This document shows positions 15,382-24,532 of a stretch of DNA of 64,000 nt, piece after piece. Numbering within the stretch: the stretch's first letter is position 1; every line of letters starts with the position of its first letter. This DNA comes from Flavobacterium hydatis. GTDB lineage: Bacteria; Bacteroidota; Bacteroidia; Flavobacteriales; Flavobacteriaceae. Position numbers and translations under genes: made by a program. The DNA is taken from the NCBI RefSeq assembly GCF_000737695.1, contig NZ_JPRM01000002.1:62001-126000 (forward strand), given 5' to 3'. Under the pieces are notes generated by a model. The model made no database searches. It was not told where the DNA came from and was given only the letters and a program-made list of their open reading frames with translations.

Positions 15382-17274
15382 ATGAGATTGAAGTTTACGA
15401 GTTATATTCAAAATCTGTCTATACCGGATAATTTCAAATCGGTAGTTTTAGATGCCAATTTCACCGCTGGTAATCCGATTTATTATCAAAAATATCCTGA
15501 ACTTTTTGCACAGGTTTTCCTTGTAGAGAGTAAAAATTTGGAACTGCTTAATATTGCGGGCTATTTATATTATCAGGCAACATTATTTACAGATACTTTG
15601 ATAGATGAAAAAGATTTATCGAAATTTCCTTTAGTCACCGTTTGTCAGGAGGAAAGCATTAAAATTCTAACCAGTATTTATGGTTTAGAAAATAGTTTTT
15701 GGCAACTATGGAATACTCGTAGAAACGAATATTTTGAAGCCATTTATTTAGAAAAATCTTTTCTTGAAAAAGAGGTTATTGCCATTGAAGAGTATGAAAT
15801 ACTAGCAGACAAAAAATCGGCATTTGGTAAAGTTGCTATCGATTGTTTGTTTAGCATCGACAACTCTAAAGACAATGATTTATACGAGCAATTATTACTT
15901 TCACATAAATATTTTTCGGTTGCATTTCAATTAAATGATGATATCCAGGATTTAAAAGCAGACGTAAAGAAAGGACAGTTTAACTGGGCTTTTTATTTAT
16001 TGAAACAAAATAAGATGTCTGATCATGCACCTGAAAAACTGGAAAAATACATTCATATTCGAGGCATTTCTAAACAAATGTATCAACTTGGAATTTCCTA
16101 TTGCGACAAAGCATTAGAATTGGTTAAGGACATAGATGTTCCCGAATGGAAAAAGGTTCTGTATGATACGAAAAAGGCTTTTGTAACTTTTATTATTGAA
16201 ATAGATAATTATCTGGAAATTTTGACAGCAGATATTACTCTAATTAGTCAAAAGATTGCAGAAAATAATAATCAGAATAGTATATCGTCGGCCATAACGT
16301 ATATAAAGAACAAACAACAAGAAAACGGAAGTTGGAGAGAATATGTAAATCAGGGTGGAATTAGTACTACTTGGGCAAGTGCTTTTATCCTTTCTAAAAT
16401 TTCAGAAAATAAAATTCTTCAGCGCTCTTTTGAAAATGAAATTCCAAAAGCGATTTCTTTTTTAGAAAACAATCATAAAGATGTTTTATGGAGTTACAAC
16501 GGTACTTGGATTGAAGATTCTGATTCGGCCAATTTTGCATTACTTTCTTATTTTCTAAACAATAAAGAAATTGATACTGATATTCAGGAATACTGGCTTA
16601 ATTTTCAGAATAGTGATGGAGGTTTCTCCACCTATTATGATGAGAATAAATTATTGACTTCATTAGACGATAGGGTTATCTCAAAAGTTTCCGGATGGAT
16701 ACATTCGCATGATTGTGTGAGTGCGGTAAGTTTTTACTTTTTGGCAAAAACAAATCAACAACCAGAAGCTTTTATTAAACTGAAAAAATATTTTGAAGCA
16801 AAAACAGAGCAGGAATTAAATTCATATTGGTGGACTAGTAATATTTATGTTTTTTACTATCTGGCAAAGACATATCATTTACTGGGTGAGAAACAACAAT
16901 TATCATTAATTATAGATAAGGTAAAAAGGGAACAAGCTGAAAATGGAAGTTTTGGTGATAAATATGGAGAAAATTTATTTTATACCGGATTAGCACTTGA
17001 AATTTTGCTTTTAGAAAATAATGAAAATGAAGCCGAGATAGAAAAAACAATCGAATATTTATTTAAAAATCAGTATCAGGATGGTTCGTGGGATAACTCA
17101 CACGCTCTGCAGGTTCCGGACTCTTCCAAAATAAAACCTGAAAATACTCCTTATCCTGTTGCTACTTTTGGTATGAATGTGAGAGCCAAAGAGTTTAACC
17201 GTTTATTTACAACTACTGTAATTTTACAAGCACTTAGTATATATGAACAAAAATATAGTACCGCAACTGTCTGA
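15382..17274 (+). CDS. Isoprenyl diphosphate synthase-like domain fused to a terpene cyclase-like barrel
   Basis: A 630-residue soluble protein with two parts. Residues 1 to about 290 resemble the class I isoprenyl synthase fold: an Asp motif DTLID (71-75) and a clear second motif FQLNDDIQDLKAD (DDxxD at 186-190). Residues about 300-625 form a squalene-cyclase/prenyltransferase-type alpha-barrel with QW-like repeats QQENGSW (312), QNSDGGF (409), EQAENGSF (517) and QYQDGSW (564). IEDSDSANFALL near 377 resembles the class II DxDD site with the last Asp replaced by Ser; the middle Asp, the usual proton donor, is kept. The barrel is about half the size of a full hopene cyclase. Next to the Trp-containing peptides, a ComQ-like role in prenylating the peptide is inferred. 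A plain terpene synthase is the alternative. Confidence 0.8.
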   Translation: MRLKFTSYIQNLSIPDNFKSVVLDANFTAGNPIYYQKYPELFAQVFLVESKNLELLNIAGYLYYQATLFTDTLIDEKDLSKFPLVTVCQEESIKILTSIYGLENSFWQLWNTRRNEYFEAIYLEKSFLEKEVIAIEEYEILADKKSAFGKVAIDCLFSIDNSKDNDLYEQLLLSHKYFSVAFQLNDDIQDLKADVKKGQFNWAFYLLKQNKMSDHAPEKLEKYIHIRGISKQMYQLGISYCDKALELVKDIDVPEWKKVLYDTKKAFVTFIIEIDNYLEILTADITLISQKIAENNNQNSISSAITYIKNKQQENGSWREYVNQGGISTTWASAFILSKISENKILQRSFENEIPKAISFLENNHKDVLWSYNGTWIEDSDSANFALLSYFLNNKEIDTDIQEYWLNFQNSDGGFSTYYDENKLLTSLDDRVISKVSGWIHSHDCVSAVSFYFLAKTNQQPEAFIKLKKYFEAKTEQELNSYWWTSNIYVFYYLAKTYHLLGEKQQLSLIIDKVKREQAENGSFGDKYGENLFYTGLALEILLLENNENEAEIEKTIEYLFKNQYQDGSWDNSHALQVPDSSKIKPENTPYPVATFGMNVRAKEFNRLFTTTVILQALSIYEQKYSTATV

Positions 17275-18421
17275 AGACATTAGTTATCATCCGTTTGGTA
17301 AAACTGATTTTTTTATTCATCAACTAACTTTTGATCACAGGATAAAAATTTCTTCTGATTTGTATCGTTTTCTAGAGTTAATCGACGGAAAGAAAAGCCT
17401 TCAGATTCTGGTAGACGAGTATAATTTGAAGTTTGAATCGATTTTGACAATCGATTTTGCAAATGATTTTTTGTTTACCAAATTAGCCAAATATGGTATA
17501 ATTCAAAGTGATGAAATTGAGGTAAAACCAAATCAAAAGCCTGATTATTTAAAGCTAAGTTTTATTTTAATAGATGTAAAGATCGTTTCAAAGTTTACAA
17601 AATACCTGAAGTATTTATTCCTGAATAATGTGCTTAAAATCAATTTGGCAATAATTTTTTTAATTTTAAGTATTTGTTTTTACGTGTTTTATAATCAAAT
17701 TTTTTATACCAATATTGCAAAATCAGAGTGGTTGATTTTCTTTCTCATGAGCTTTGTTGGAGTTACTTTTCATGAATTCGGACATGCATCTGCAGCACAT
17801 TATTACGGAGCAAAACACGGAGGAATTGGAGGAGGATTTTATCTGGTTGTACCTGTGTATTTTGCAGATGTAACTGATATCTGGAAATTGCCAAAGACGC
17901 AAAGAATTGTGGTCAATTTAGCAGGAATATATTTTGAATTTGTGTATGCTATTTTTCTAATAACTATTGGGGTTATTTTTCAATATAATTTACTGATTTT
18001 ATTAGCTTGTATTTATTCGTTGTCAATTTTAAGAAACCTAAATCCGTTTGCAAGAAGCGATGGGTATTGGGTACTTTCTGACGCGATTGAAAAGCCAAAT
18101 TTAATGCACCATGGATTTCAAAAAATAAAACAAATTTTCACATCTGGCAATACTATCAAAACATGGAAAGCAATAGATTATTTTCTGTTATTTTATGGTT
18201 TAGTAAATTATAGCTTTATATCATTTTTTGTCTATATCGTTTTAATTAAAAACCCTGATTCTATTATATATTTTCCTCAAAATCTGTGGCGTTTTATCAC
18301 AACGATTATGGAACCTGATTCTCAATTTTCAGTAGCACAGGTTGGAAAACTTTTCCTACCACTATTGTTTTTTTATTTAGTTTTTAAATGGTTGAGAATC
18401 ATATTAATTAAAGCGAAATAG
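17243..18421 (+). CDS. Membrane M50-type metalloprotease with PqqD-like N-terminal domain
   Basis: A 392-residue integral membrane protein. Residues about 13-95 look like a PqqD-type peptide-recognition (RRE) domain: HPFGKTDFFIHQL, then SSDLYRFLELIDGKKSLQIL, close to the PqqD pattern of a segment ending in a DG turn. Hydrophobic helices follow from about 130. The zinc site is HEFGH (His177-His181), and NLNPFARSDGYW (265-276) is the third-ligand segment of the M50 group found in peptide-modification clusters. The gene overlaps the fusion-enzyme gene by 32 nt, implying translational coupling. It probably cleaves the modified peptide or releases it at the membrane. No dedicated ABC transporter is nearby. 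Confidence 0.82.
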   Translation: MNKNIVPQLSEDISYHPFGKTDFFIHQLTFDHRIKISSDLYRFLELIDGKKSLQILVDEYNLKFESILTIDFANDFLFTKLAKYGIIQSDEIEVKPNQKPDYLKLSFILIDVKIVSKFTKYLKYLFLNNVLKINLAIIFLILSICFYVFYNQIFYTNIAKSEWLIFFLMSFVGVTFHEFGHASAAHYYGAKHGGIGGGFYLVVPVYFADVTDIWKLPKTQRIVVNLAGIYFEFVYAIFLITIGVIFQYNLLILLACIYSLSILRNLNPFARSDGYWVLSDAIEKPNLMHHGFQKIKQIFTSGNTIKTWKAIDYFLLFYGLVNYSFISFFVYIVLIKNPDSIIYFPQNLWRFITTIMEPDSQFSVAQVGKLFLPLLFFYLVFKWLRIILIKAK

Positions 18422-18482
18422 GAATAACAGTTTTAAAAGATTCTTATTTTCTAAAATACTTTTAGTTAATTTGCATCTAATT

Positions 18483-19616
18483 ATGAAATCACAGCATCAG
18501 GTCGTTTTATCACTAGGAAGTAACCAAGGAAACAGGTTAGAAAATATCGAAAACTGCATTAATTTGATACATCAGGAAATTGGAACTGTTGTTCAGGTTT
18601 CGAGATTATATGAAACACCTGCCTGGGGGTTTGAGAGTGATGCGTTCTATAATTGTGCCTTGATTTTGCATACCAATGCATCGGCACAAAAAATATTAAA
18701 TCAAGTTTTAAAAGTCGAAAAACAATTAGGACGTATCCGTTCTGAACAAGAAGGATACCAATCCAGGCTTATAGATGTTGATGTGATTATTTATGAAGAT
18801 GAAATTATCGATACCGATAAACTTCAGATTCCTCATCCTTTGATGCAAAACCGGAATTTTGTTTTGTTACCTATTCAGGATTTAAACTTAAATTGGAAAC
18901 ACCCGATTTTTCAAAAAACAATATCAGAATTAATCGCAATAACGCCAGATGATAGTGTTTGTACAGTTGTTCAGCATTTAAAAAATCCGTTGCAGGAAAT
19001 CCCGATGCAGCGATTTAATTATATTGCTTTTGAAGGAAATATTGGTGCTGGAAAAACAACTTTGGTTCATAAAATAGCCGACGATTTTAATGCAAAAACA
19101 GTATTAGAACGTTTTGCAGATAATCCTTTTTTGCCTAAATTTTATAAAGATCAAAACCGATATGCTTTCCCGCTCGAAATGTCTTTTCTTGCCGATCGTT
19201 ACCAGCAATTATCAGATGATTTAGCTCAGTTTGATTTGTTTAAGGATTTTATCGTAGCCGATTATCATATCTTTAAATCATTGATTTTTGCCAAAATCAC
19301 ACTTGCAGAAGATGAATATCGCTTGTATCGTAACTTGTTTGATATTATCTATAAGGAAATGCCAAAACCAGATTTGTATGTTTATTTATATCAAAATACA
19401 GAACGGTTATTGCAGAACATAAAAAAGCGTGGCAGAAGCTACGAGCAAAATATTGAGGCAGAGTATTTGGATAAAATCAACAATGGATATTTAGAGTATA
19501 TCAAATCACAACCAGATCTGAATGTTCTTATTATTGATGTTTCAGATCGTGATTTTGTGAAAAAACATGAAGACTACCTTTTTGTTTTAGAGGAAATCCA
19601 GAAAAAAATAGGATAG
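18483..19616 (+). CDS. folK: FolK-deoxynucleoside kinase fusion
   Basis: A bifunctional protein of 377 residues. The first about 160 residues are HPPK (FolK), which transfers pyrophosphate from ATP to 6-hydroxymethyl-dihydropterin in folate synthesis: LSLGSNQGNR, RLIDVDVIIYED and PHPLMQNRNFVLLP. From about residue 180 a deoxynucleoside kinase follows, with P-loop FEGNIGAGKTTLV and a lid-type Arg motif (KKRGRSYEQ), which phosphorylates deoxynucleosides in salvage. The fusion is typical of Flavobacteriia. I start at the ATG at 18483 (MKSQHQVVLSLGSN), not at the in-frame ATG 12 nt upstream, as it fits the family start. Confidence 0.9.
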   Translation: MKSQHQVVLSLGSNQGNRLENIENCINLIHQEIGTVVQVSRLYETPAWGFESDAFYNCALILHTNASAQKILNQVLKVEKQLGRIRSEQEGYQSRLIDVDVIIYEDEIIDTDKLQIPHPLMQNRNFVLLPIQDLNLNWKHPIFQKTISELIAITPDDSVCTVVQHLKNPLQEIPMQRFNYIAFEGNIGAGKTTLVHKIADDFNAKTVLERFADNPFLPKFYKDQNRYAFPLEMSFLADRYQQLSDDLAQFDLFKDFIVADYHIFKSLIFAKITLAEDEYRLYRNLFDIIYKEMPKPDLYVYLYQNTERLLQNIKKRGRSYEQNIEAEYLDKINNGYLEYIKSQPDLNVLIIDVSDRDFVKKHEDYLFVLEEIQKKIG

Positions 19617-20210
19617 TTATTCTTTTCTTAACCAGCCCAAAATTCGGTCATTGCCAATTATCCATTTGCCTTCTTTTTCGATTAAAGAAAAAACTTCTCT
19701 CGATTTGCTAAACGGACCAGGATTTTGCTGAATTATTTCAATTTCATTATCGGTCACATTTGAAACAATGGCAACGTGCCCAAATCGGTTAAAAATGGTT
19801 CCGCTATAAATTAATAAATCATCAGCTTTTGGTTTGCTCACACTAGGATTGGTATATTGTACTAAATCCCTTTTTTCGTTTCTCTGACCATCTTTAAGAT
19901 CAGCGTTAAAAAAGTCTTTGGCATGACCATAACTATCAGGCATTTTATGATTAAAATGTTCGTAGTAATATCTTTTTACAAATTCTACACACTGATATTT
20001 TAAACCAAGATTATAATTGTCTGCCGTAAGATTTCTATTAGTAACATTGTTTACTCCACCATTGTAGTAAACGAGAACACCATTTAAGCTGTCCAGAGGT
20101 TGCCCTATGGTATGTTCTGTATTAAAATTGAATTTTTTAAAAGTCCATATTCCTGAGAAAAGAAATATAGATAGCCCAATTAAGATATAAGTCCCGCGTT
20201 TGAATTTCAT
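19617..20210 (-). CDS. CHAP-domain amidase-like protein, membrane-anchored
   Basis: A 197-residue protein with one N-terminal hydrophobic helix (residues about 8-22), so exported or anchored. The CHAP/NlpC-like peptidase fold is shown by LKYQCVEFVKRYYYEHF (catalytic Cys) and RFGHVAIVSNV (catalytic His), followed by a strand with NPGPF. Such enzymes usually cut peptidoglycan peptides or amides, and some act on glutathionyl-spermidine. It ends next to the convergent folK fusion and lies 22 nt after the TrmH-like gene on the same strand. Confidence 0.8.
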   Translation of the reverse strand: MKFKRGTYILIGLSIFLFSGIWTFKKFNFNTEHTIGQPLDSLNGVLVYYNGGVNNVTNRNLTADNYNLGLKYQCVEFVKRYYYEHFNHKMPDSYGHAKDFFNADLKDGQRNEKRDLVQYTNPSVSKPKADDLLIYSGTIFNRFGHVAIVSNVTDNEIEIIQQNPGPFSKSREVFSLIEKEGKWIIGNDRILGWLRKE

Positions 20211-20232
20211 TGTAATAGCAATAAAGATATTT

Positions 20233-20769
20233 TTATTTAGGCCAATTCATTTTCTGGAATAAATCCCAAACAACAATCCCGGCACTTACAGATATATTAA
20301 GGGAATGTTTAGTTCCTAATTGCGGAATTTCGATACAGCCATCGCAAATAGCAACAGCTTCCTGAGCTACGCCATATACTTCGTTTCCAAAAACCAGTGC
20401 ATACTTTTTGCCTTTTTCGACTTCAAAATCTTGTAGAAAAATAGCACTTTCTACCTGTTCGATAGCCAGAGTTGTAACGCTTTCTTTTTTAAGATTTTCA
20501 ATTACTTCCAATACATTTTCATGATGCTCCCAAGTAACAGTTTCTGTAGCTCCAAGTGCAGTTTTATGAATTTCTTTGTTTGGTGGAGTAGCAGTAATAC
20601 CACACAAGATTATTTTTTCTATCAAAAAAGCATCTGCAGTACGAAAAACAGAACCTATATTGTGTAAGCTGCGAATATCGTCTAAGACTAATATAAGAGG
20701 TGTTTTGTCTGAATTTTTAAAGTCGGCAATAGTTTTTCTTTCGAGTTCGCTGTTTTCGAGTTTTCTCAT
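20233..20769 (-). CDS. TrmH/SpoU-family RNA 2'-O-methyltransferase
   Basis: A 178-residue SPOUT methyltransferase. Motif 1 appears as LVLDDIRSLHNIGSVFRTADAF, motif 2 as YALVFGNEVYGV and motif 3 as LNISVSAGIVVWDLF; together these form the SAM-binding trefoil knot. It is shorter than E. coli TrmH and RlmB and lacks extra RNA-binding domains, as is common for Bacteroidota SpoU-type proteins. The exact RNA target cannot be fixed; tRNA is likely. It probably shares an operon with the CHAP gene. Confidence 0.87.
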   Translation of the reverse strand: MRKLENSELERKTIADFKNSDKTPLILVLDDIRSLHNIGSVFRTADAFLIEKIILCGITATPPNKEIHKTALGATETVTWEHHENVLEVIENLKKESVTTLAIEQVESAIFLQDFEVEKGKKYALVFGNEVYGVAQEAVAICDGCIEIPQLGTKHSLNISVSAGIVVWDLFQKMNWPK

Positions 20770-20790
20770 AATTGTTTTAAATTCTAGTAA

Positions 20791-20822
20791 TAAAAAAAGC
20801 TTCCAAATATAAGGAAGCTTTT
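20791..20822 (-). terminator. Terminator of the DUF1573 gene
   Basis: Stem AAGCTTCC/GGAAGCTT with an 8-nt loop; on the minus strand it is followed by a run of seven T residues. It ends the transcript of the gene at 20849-21268. Confidence 0.75.
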
Positions 20823-20848
20823 CGTTTATTTTGTTGTTGTTTTACGAT

Positions 20849-21268
20849 TTAGCTTTTTGGAGCTTCATCTGCTAAAACAGTACCTTTAATAGTAAGTATT
20901 TTTGTAGGTTGTCCAGCTGCATTAGATGTAACTGTTACGGTTTTTGTAAAAGCACCAACTCTGTCAGTAGCATATTTTACACCAATAATACCTTTAGCTC
21001 CTGGAGCGATTGGCTCTTTTGGAGAAGTTGGTACTGTACAACCACAAGAACCTTGTGTGTTAGTAATGATTAATGGTTTGTTACCGTTGTTAGTAAATAC
21101 AAATTCACGTTTTCCATCTGCATTGTGTGCAATTGTACCGTAATCTATAACTTCATTCACGAAAACCATTCCAGCACCGTCAACTTTAGCAGCTTTAGCT
21201 TTAGCCTGTGCATTTGATGTTGCAACGCTTAGTACTGTAAACATTACAAATAAGATTATTTTTTTCAT
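20849..21268 (-). CDS. DUF1573 domain-containing exported protein
   Basis: A 139-residue secreted protein with an N-terminal signal peptide (KKIILFVMFTVLSVATSNAQA). The DUF1573 domain is marked by VIDYGTIAHNADGKREFVFT and NTQGSCGCTVP, whose CxC lies in an Ig-like beta-sandwich found across Bacteroidota. The function is unknown. It has its own promoter region opposite mutS and its own terminator. Confidence 0.85.
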   Translation of the reverse strand: MKKIILFVMFTVLSVATSNAQAKAKAAKVDGAGMVFVNEVIDYGTIAHNADGKREFVFTNNGNKPLIITNTQGSCGCTVPTSPKEPIAPGAKGIIGVKYATDRVGAFTKTVTVTSNAAGQPTKILTIKGTVLADEAPKS

Positions 21269-21426
21269 TTTCAGTTTAATTTTTTAATTATTAACAAATC
21301 TATGTAAAATAATGAAAACGAAACTTAAAATTGGCTTAAAAATATTTTAATTTTTCAGGGATTCTTTATTCGCTTTAAAATTTTATAAATTCGCTGTCAT
21401 AAAATTTCATTTAAAAACATAGTAAT

Positions 21427-24036
21427 TTGGCAGCGAAAGAGAAAGTGGTGAAAGAAACACCCTTAATGAAACAGTACAACGAAATCAAGAGAAAATATCC
21501 TGATGCATGTCTGCTTTTTAGAGTTGGTGATTTTTACGAAACCTTTGGAGAAGACGCCATTAGAGCTTCTAAAATTCTAGGAATAACATTAACAAAACGT
21601 GGTGCAGGTTCAGAAACCGAAACGGCTTTGGCTGGTTTTCCGCATCATTCTATTAATACATATTTACCAAAACTGGTAAAAGCAGGACTTCGTGTAGCGA
21701 TTTGCGATCAGTTAGAAGATCCTAAAATGACGAAAACTATCGTAAAAAGAGGGGTAACAGAACTAGTAACTCCGGGAGTTTCTCTTAACGATGAGGTTTT
21801 GCAGTCAAAAACAAATAACTTTTTGGCATCGGTTTATTTTACGAATAAAAATATCGGTGTTTCGTTTCTAGATGTTTCTACAGGAGAATTTCTTACTGCG
21901 CAAGGAAATGCAGAATATATAGATAAGTTATTGCAAAACTTCAATCCAAGTGAAGTTTTGGTTCCAAAGCATAATAAGAATGATTTTAAAGATGCTTTTG
22001 GAGAAGATTTTCATAGTTTTTATTTAGAAGATTGGATATATAAAGAAGACTACGCTTTTGAAATTTTGACAAAACATTTCCAGACCGCTTCCTTAAAAGG
22101 TTTTGGGATAGAAGAGTTAAAAGAAGGAATTATTGCTTCGGGAGCAATCTTATATTATTTGTCCGAAACACAACATAATAGAGTACAACATATAACCGCC
22201 ATTCAGCGTATTGCCGAAGATGCTTATGTGTGGATGGATCGTTTTACAATTCGTAATCTGGAATTGTACCATAGTTATAACCCAAATGCAGTTACGCTTC
22301 TTGATGTTATCGATAGAACGCTTTCGCCAATGGGAGGGCGTTTATTAAAACGTTGGTTGGCATTACCTCTTAAGGATAGTAATAAGATAAAAAGCCGTCA
22401 TGAAGTAGTAACATATCTGAAAGAAAATCAAGAAGTACTACACGATATTCAGTATCAAATTAAACAAATATCCGATTTAGAACGTTTAATTTCTAAAATT
22501 GCCGCTGGGAAAGTTTCTCCTCGTGAAATTGTTTATTTAAAAGAATCTCTGGATGCTATAATTCCGATAAAAGAACTTGCGCTTAAAAGTCCGCAAGAAG
22601 CTGTAAAAGTAATAGGAGATAGCTTGCATAGTTGTGATTTATTGCGTGAGAAAATTAAAACGACTTTAAATCAGGATTCAGCACCAGTATCTATTAATAA
22701 AGGTAACGCTATTGCGAAAGGAATTAGCGAAGAACTAGATGATTTAAGAGCAATATCGACTTCAGGGAAAGAATATTTAGAAGGAATTGAAACCAGAGAA
22801 TCACAAAGAACAGGAATCACCTCCTTGAAGATATCATTCAATAATGTTTTTGGATATTATATAGAAGTTCGAAATACGCATAAAGATAAAGTGCCTGCGG
22901 AATGGATTCGTAAGCAAACCTTGGTTAATGCGGAACGTTATATTACTGAGGAATTAAAAGAATACGAAACTAAAATTCTAGGAGCCGAAGAAAAGATTCA
23001 TAAAATAGAGTTGGAGCTTTTTGAACAATTGGTTTCTTGGATTACAACATATATCAAGCCTGTGCAAATGAATGCAAGCTTGGTGGCACAATTAGATTGT
23101 TTGTGCTCGTTTACGCAGCTAGCAATCGAGAATAAATACGTTTGCCCGGAAATAGATGATACTTTCGAATTAGAAATTAAAAACGGAAGACACCCTGTTA
23201 TCGAAAAACAATTACCAGTTGGAGTGCCTTATATTGCCAATGATGTTTTCTTAGATAGAGAAACACAGCAGATAATAATGATTACTGGTCCCAATATGTC
23301 GGGTAAGTCGGCTATTTTGCGTCAAACAGCTTTAATTGTATTGCTGGCTCAAATGGGAAGTTTTGTTCCTGCAGATAGCGTTAGGATGGGAATGGTAGAT
23401 AAGATATTTACCAGAGTGGGAGCTTCGGATAATATTTCGATGGGAGAATCGACTTTTATGGTCGAGATGAACGAAACGGCGTCTATCTTGAATAATATCT
23501 CAGACAGAAGTTTAGTATTACTAGATGAAATAGGAAGAGGAACGAGTACCTATGATGGAATTTCGATTGCGTGGGCAATTGCAGAGTTTTTACACGAACA
23601 TCCATCAAGACCTAAGACATTATTTGCAACGCATTATCATGAGTTAAATGAAATGACCGATTCGTTACCGAGAATCCAGAATTATAACGTTGCTGTAAAA
23701 GAATTAAAAGATACTGTTCTTTTTATCCGAAAACTGGTAAAAGGAGGTAGCGCACATAGTTTTGGTATTCATGTAGCAAAAATGGCGGGAATGCCTCAAA
23801 TTGTAATCTTGAAAGCACAGAAGCTTTTAAAGAAATTAGAGAAAGACCATTCAAGCGATGCATTAAACGGAGTTAAATCTGATAATGACGAAATGCAAAT
23901 GAGTTTCTTTAATCTAGATGATCCATTATTAGAAGAGATTAAAGAAGAGATTTTAAATCTTGATATAAATGCGATAACCCCAGTAGAAGCGCTGATGAAG
24001 CTTAATGAAATAAAAAGAATGATTACTAGGAAATAA
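21427..24036 (+). CDS. mutS: DNA mismatch repair protein MutS
   Basis: An 869-residue ATPase that recognises mismatches. The N-terminal Phe-x-Glu mismatch motif is present ([14 protein letters not shown]), as are Walker [12 protein letters not shown], Walker [15 protein letters not shown] and the ATPase signature FATHYHELN. The gene appears to start at a TTG (21427), giving [19 protein letters not shown]; the first in-frame ATG is 39 nt downstream and would trim residues that are conserved in flavobacterial MutS. The length matches the family. No mutL is nearby. Confidence 0.93.
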   Translation: MAAKEKVVKETPLMKQYNEIKRKYPDACLLFRVGDFYETFGEDAIRASKILGITLTKRGAGSETETALAGFPHHSINTYLPKLVKAGLRVAICDQLEDPKMTKTIVKRGVTELVTPGVSLNDEVLQSKTNNFLASVYFTNKNIGVSFLDVSTGEFLTAQGNAEYIDKLLQNFNPSEVLVPKHNKNDFKDAFGEDFHSFYLEDWIYKEDYAFEILTKHFQTASLKGFGIEELKEGIIASGAILYYLSETQHNRVQHITAIQRIAEDAYVWMDRFTIRNLELYHSYNPNAVTLLDVIDRTLSPMGGRLLKRWLALPLKDSNKIKSRHEVVTYLKENQEVLHDIQYQIKQISDLERLISKIAAGKVSPREIVYLKESLDAIIPIKELALKSPQEAVKVIGDSLHSCDLLREKIKTTLNQDSAPVSINKGNAIAKGISEELDDLRAISTSGKEYLEGIETRESQRTGITSLKISFNNVFGYYIEVRNTHKDKVPAEWIRKQTLVNAERYITEELKEYETKILGAEEKIHKIELELFEQLVSWITTYIKPVQMNASLVAQLDCLCSFTQLAIENKYVCPEIDDTFELEIKNGRHPVIEKQLPVGVPYIANDVFLDRETQQIIMITGPNMSGKSAILRQTALIVLLAQMGSFVPADSVRMGMVDKIFTRVGASDNISMGESTFMVEMNETASILNNISDRSLVLLDEIGRGTSTYDGISIAWAIAEFLHEHPSRPKTLFATHYHELNEMTDSLPRIQNYNVAVKELKDTVLFIRKLVKGGSAHSFGIHVAKMAGMPQIVILKAQKLLKKLEKDHSSDALNGVKSDNDEMQMSFFNLDDPLLEEIKEEILNLDINAITPVEALMKLNEIKRMITRK

Positions 24037-24103
24037 TTTCAATTTTTAAAGAATACGTTATCAGAATGTTATGTTTTTTGTGTGATTTTTTTTGAAAAAA
24101 GGC

Positions 24104-24133
24104 TTGTTTAATTCAATAAATGTCCTAAATTTG
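24104..24133 (+). promoter_or_regulatory. Bacteroidota-type promoter of the tRNA operon
   Basis: TTG at 24104-24106, a 19-nt spacer, and TAAATTTG at 24126-24133 match the -33/-7 consensus. It lies 54 nt upstream of tRNA-Gly. Confidence 0.75.
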
Positions 24134-24186
24134 CACTCGCAATACAGAACAAATCAAGTGTTGCGGTTCTTTAATAAAAATGAAAT

Positions 24187-24259
24187 GCGAAAATAGCTCA
24201 GTTGGTAGAGCGCGACCTTGCCAAGGTCGAGGTCGCGGGTTCGAGCCCCGTTTTTCGCT
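24187..24259 (+). tRNA. tRNA-Gly (anticodon GCC)
   Basis: A 73-nt cloverleaf. Acceptor GCGAAAA pairs with TTTTCGC; D-loop AGCTCAGTTGGTAGAGC; anticodon stem CGACC/GGTCG with loop TTGCCAA; T-arm GCGGGTTCGAGCCCCGT. The CCA end is not encoded. Confidence 0.95.
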
Positions 24260-24273
24260 CAACACTACATAAT

Positions 24274-24359
24274 GCTCGGATGGTGAAATTGGTAGACACG
24301 CTGGACTTAAAATCCAGTGAACAGCAATGTTCGTGCGGGTTCAAGTCCCGCTCTGAGTA
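24274..24359 (+). tRNA. tRNA-Leu (anticodon TAA)
   Basis: An 86-nt class II tRNA. Acceptor GCTCGGA/TCTGAGT; anticodon stem CTGGA/TCCAG with loop CTTAAAA (UAA); a long variable arm (GAACAGCAATGTTC); T-arm GCGGGTTCAAGTCCCGC. It lies 14 nt after tRNA-Gly, so the two are co-transcribed. Confidence 0.94.
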
Positions 24360-24362
24360 CTA

Positions 24363-24391
24363 AAAACCTCTTCTTTTGAAGAGGTTTTTTT
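24363..24391 (+). terminator. Terminator of the tRNA operon
   Basis: Stem AACCTCTTC/GAAGAGGTT with TTTT as loop and a following T-run, immediately after tRNA-Leu. Confidence 0.85.
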
Positions 24392-24532
24392 ATTTTACAA
24401 AAGTTTGTAATCTTAAAAGTAGACTTAATGATACTTGATTTCAGGCTTTGAATAAATCTTCGTTGGTTTTTAAATCAGTTATCTGAGGAGTTTAGGGTTT
24501 TGAAATCGATAATCTAAAAATTTAAAATATAA

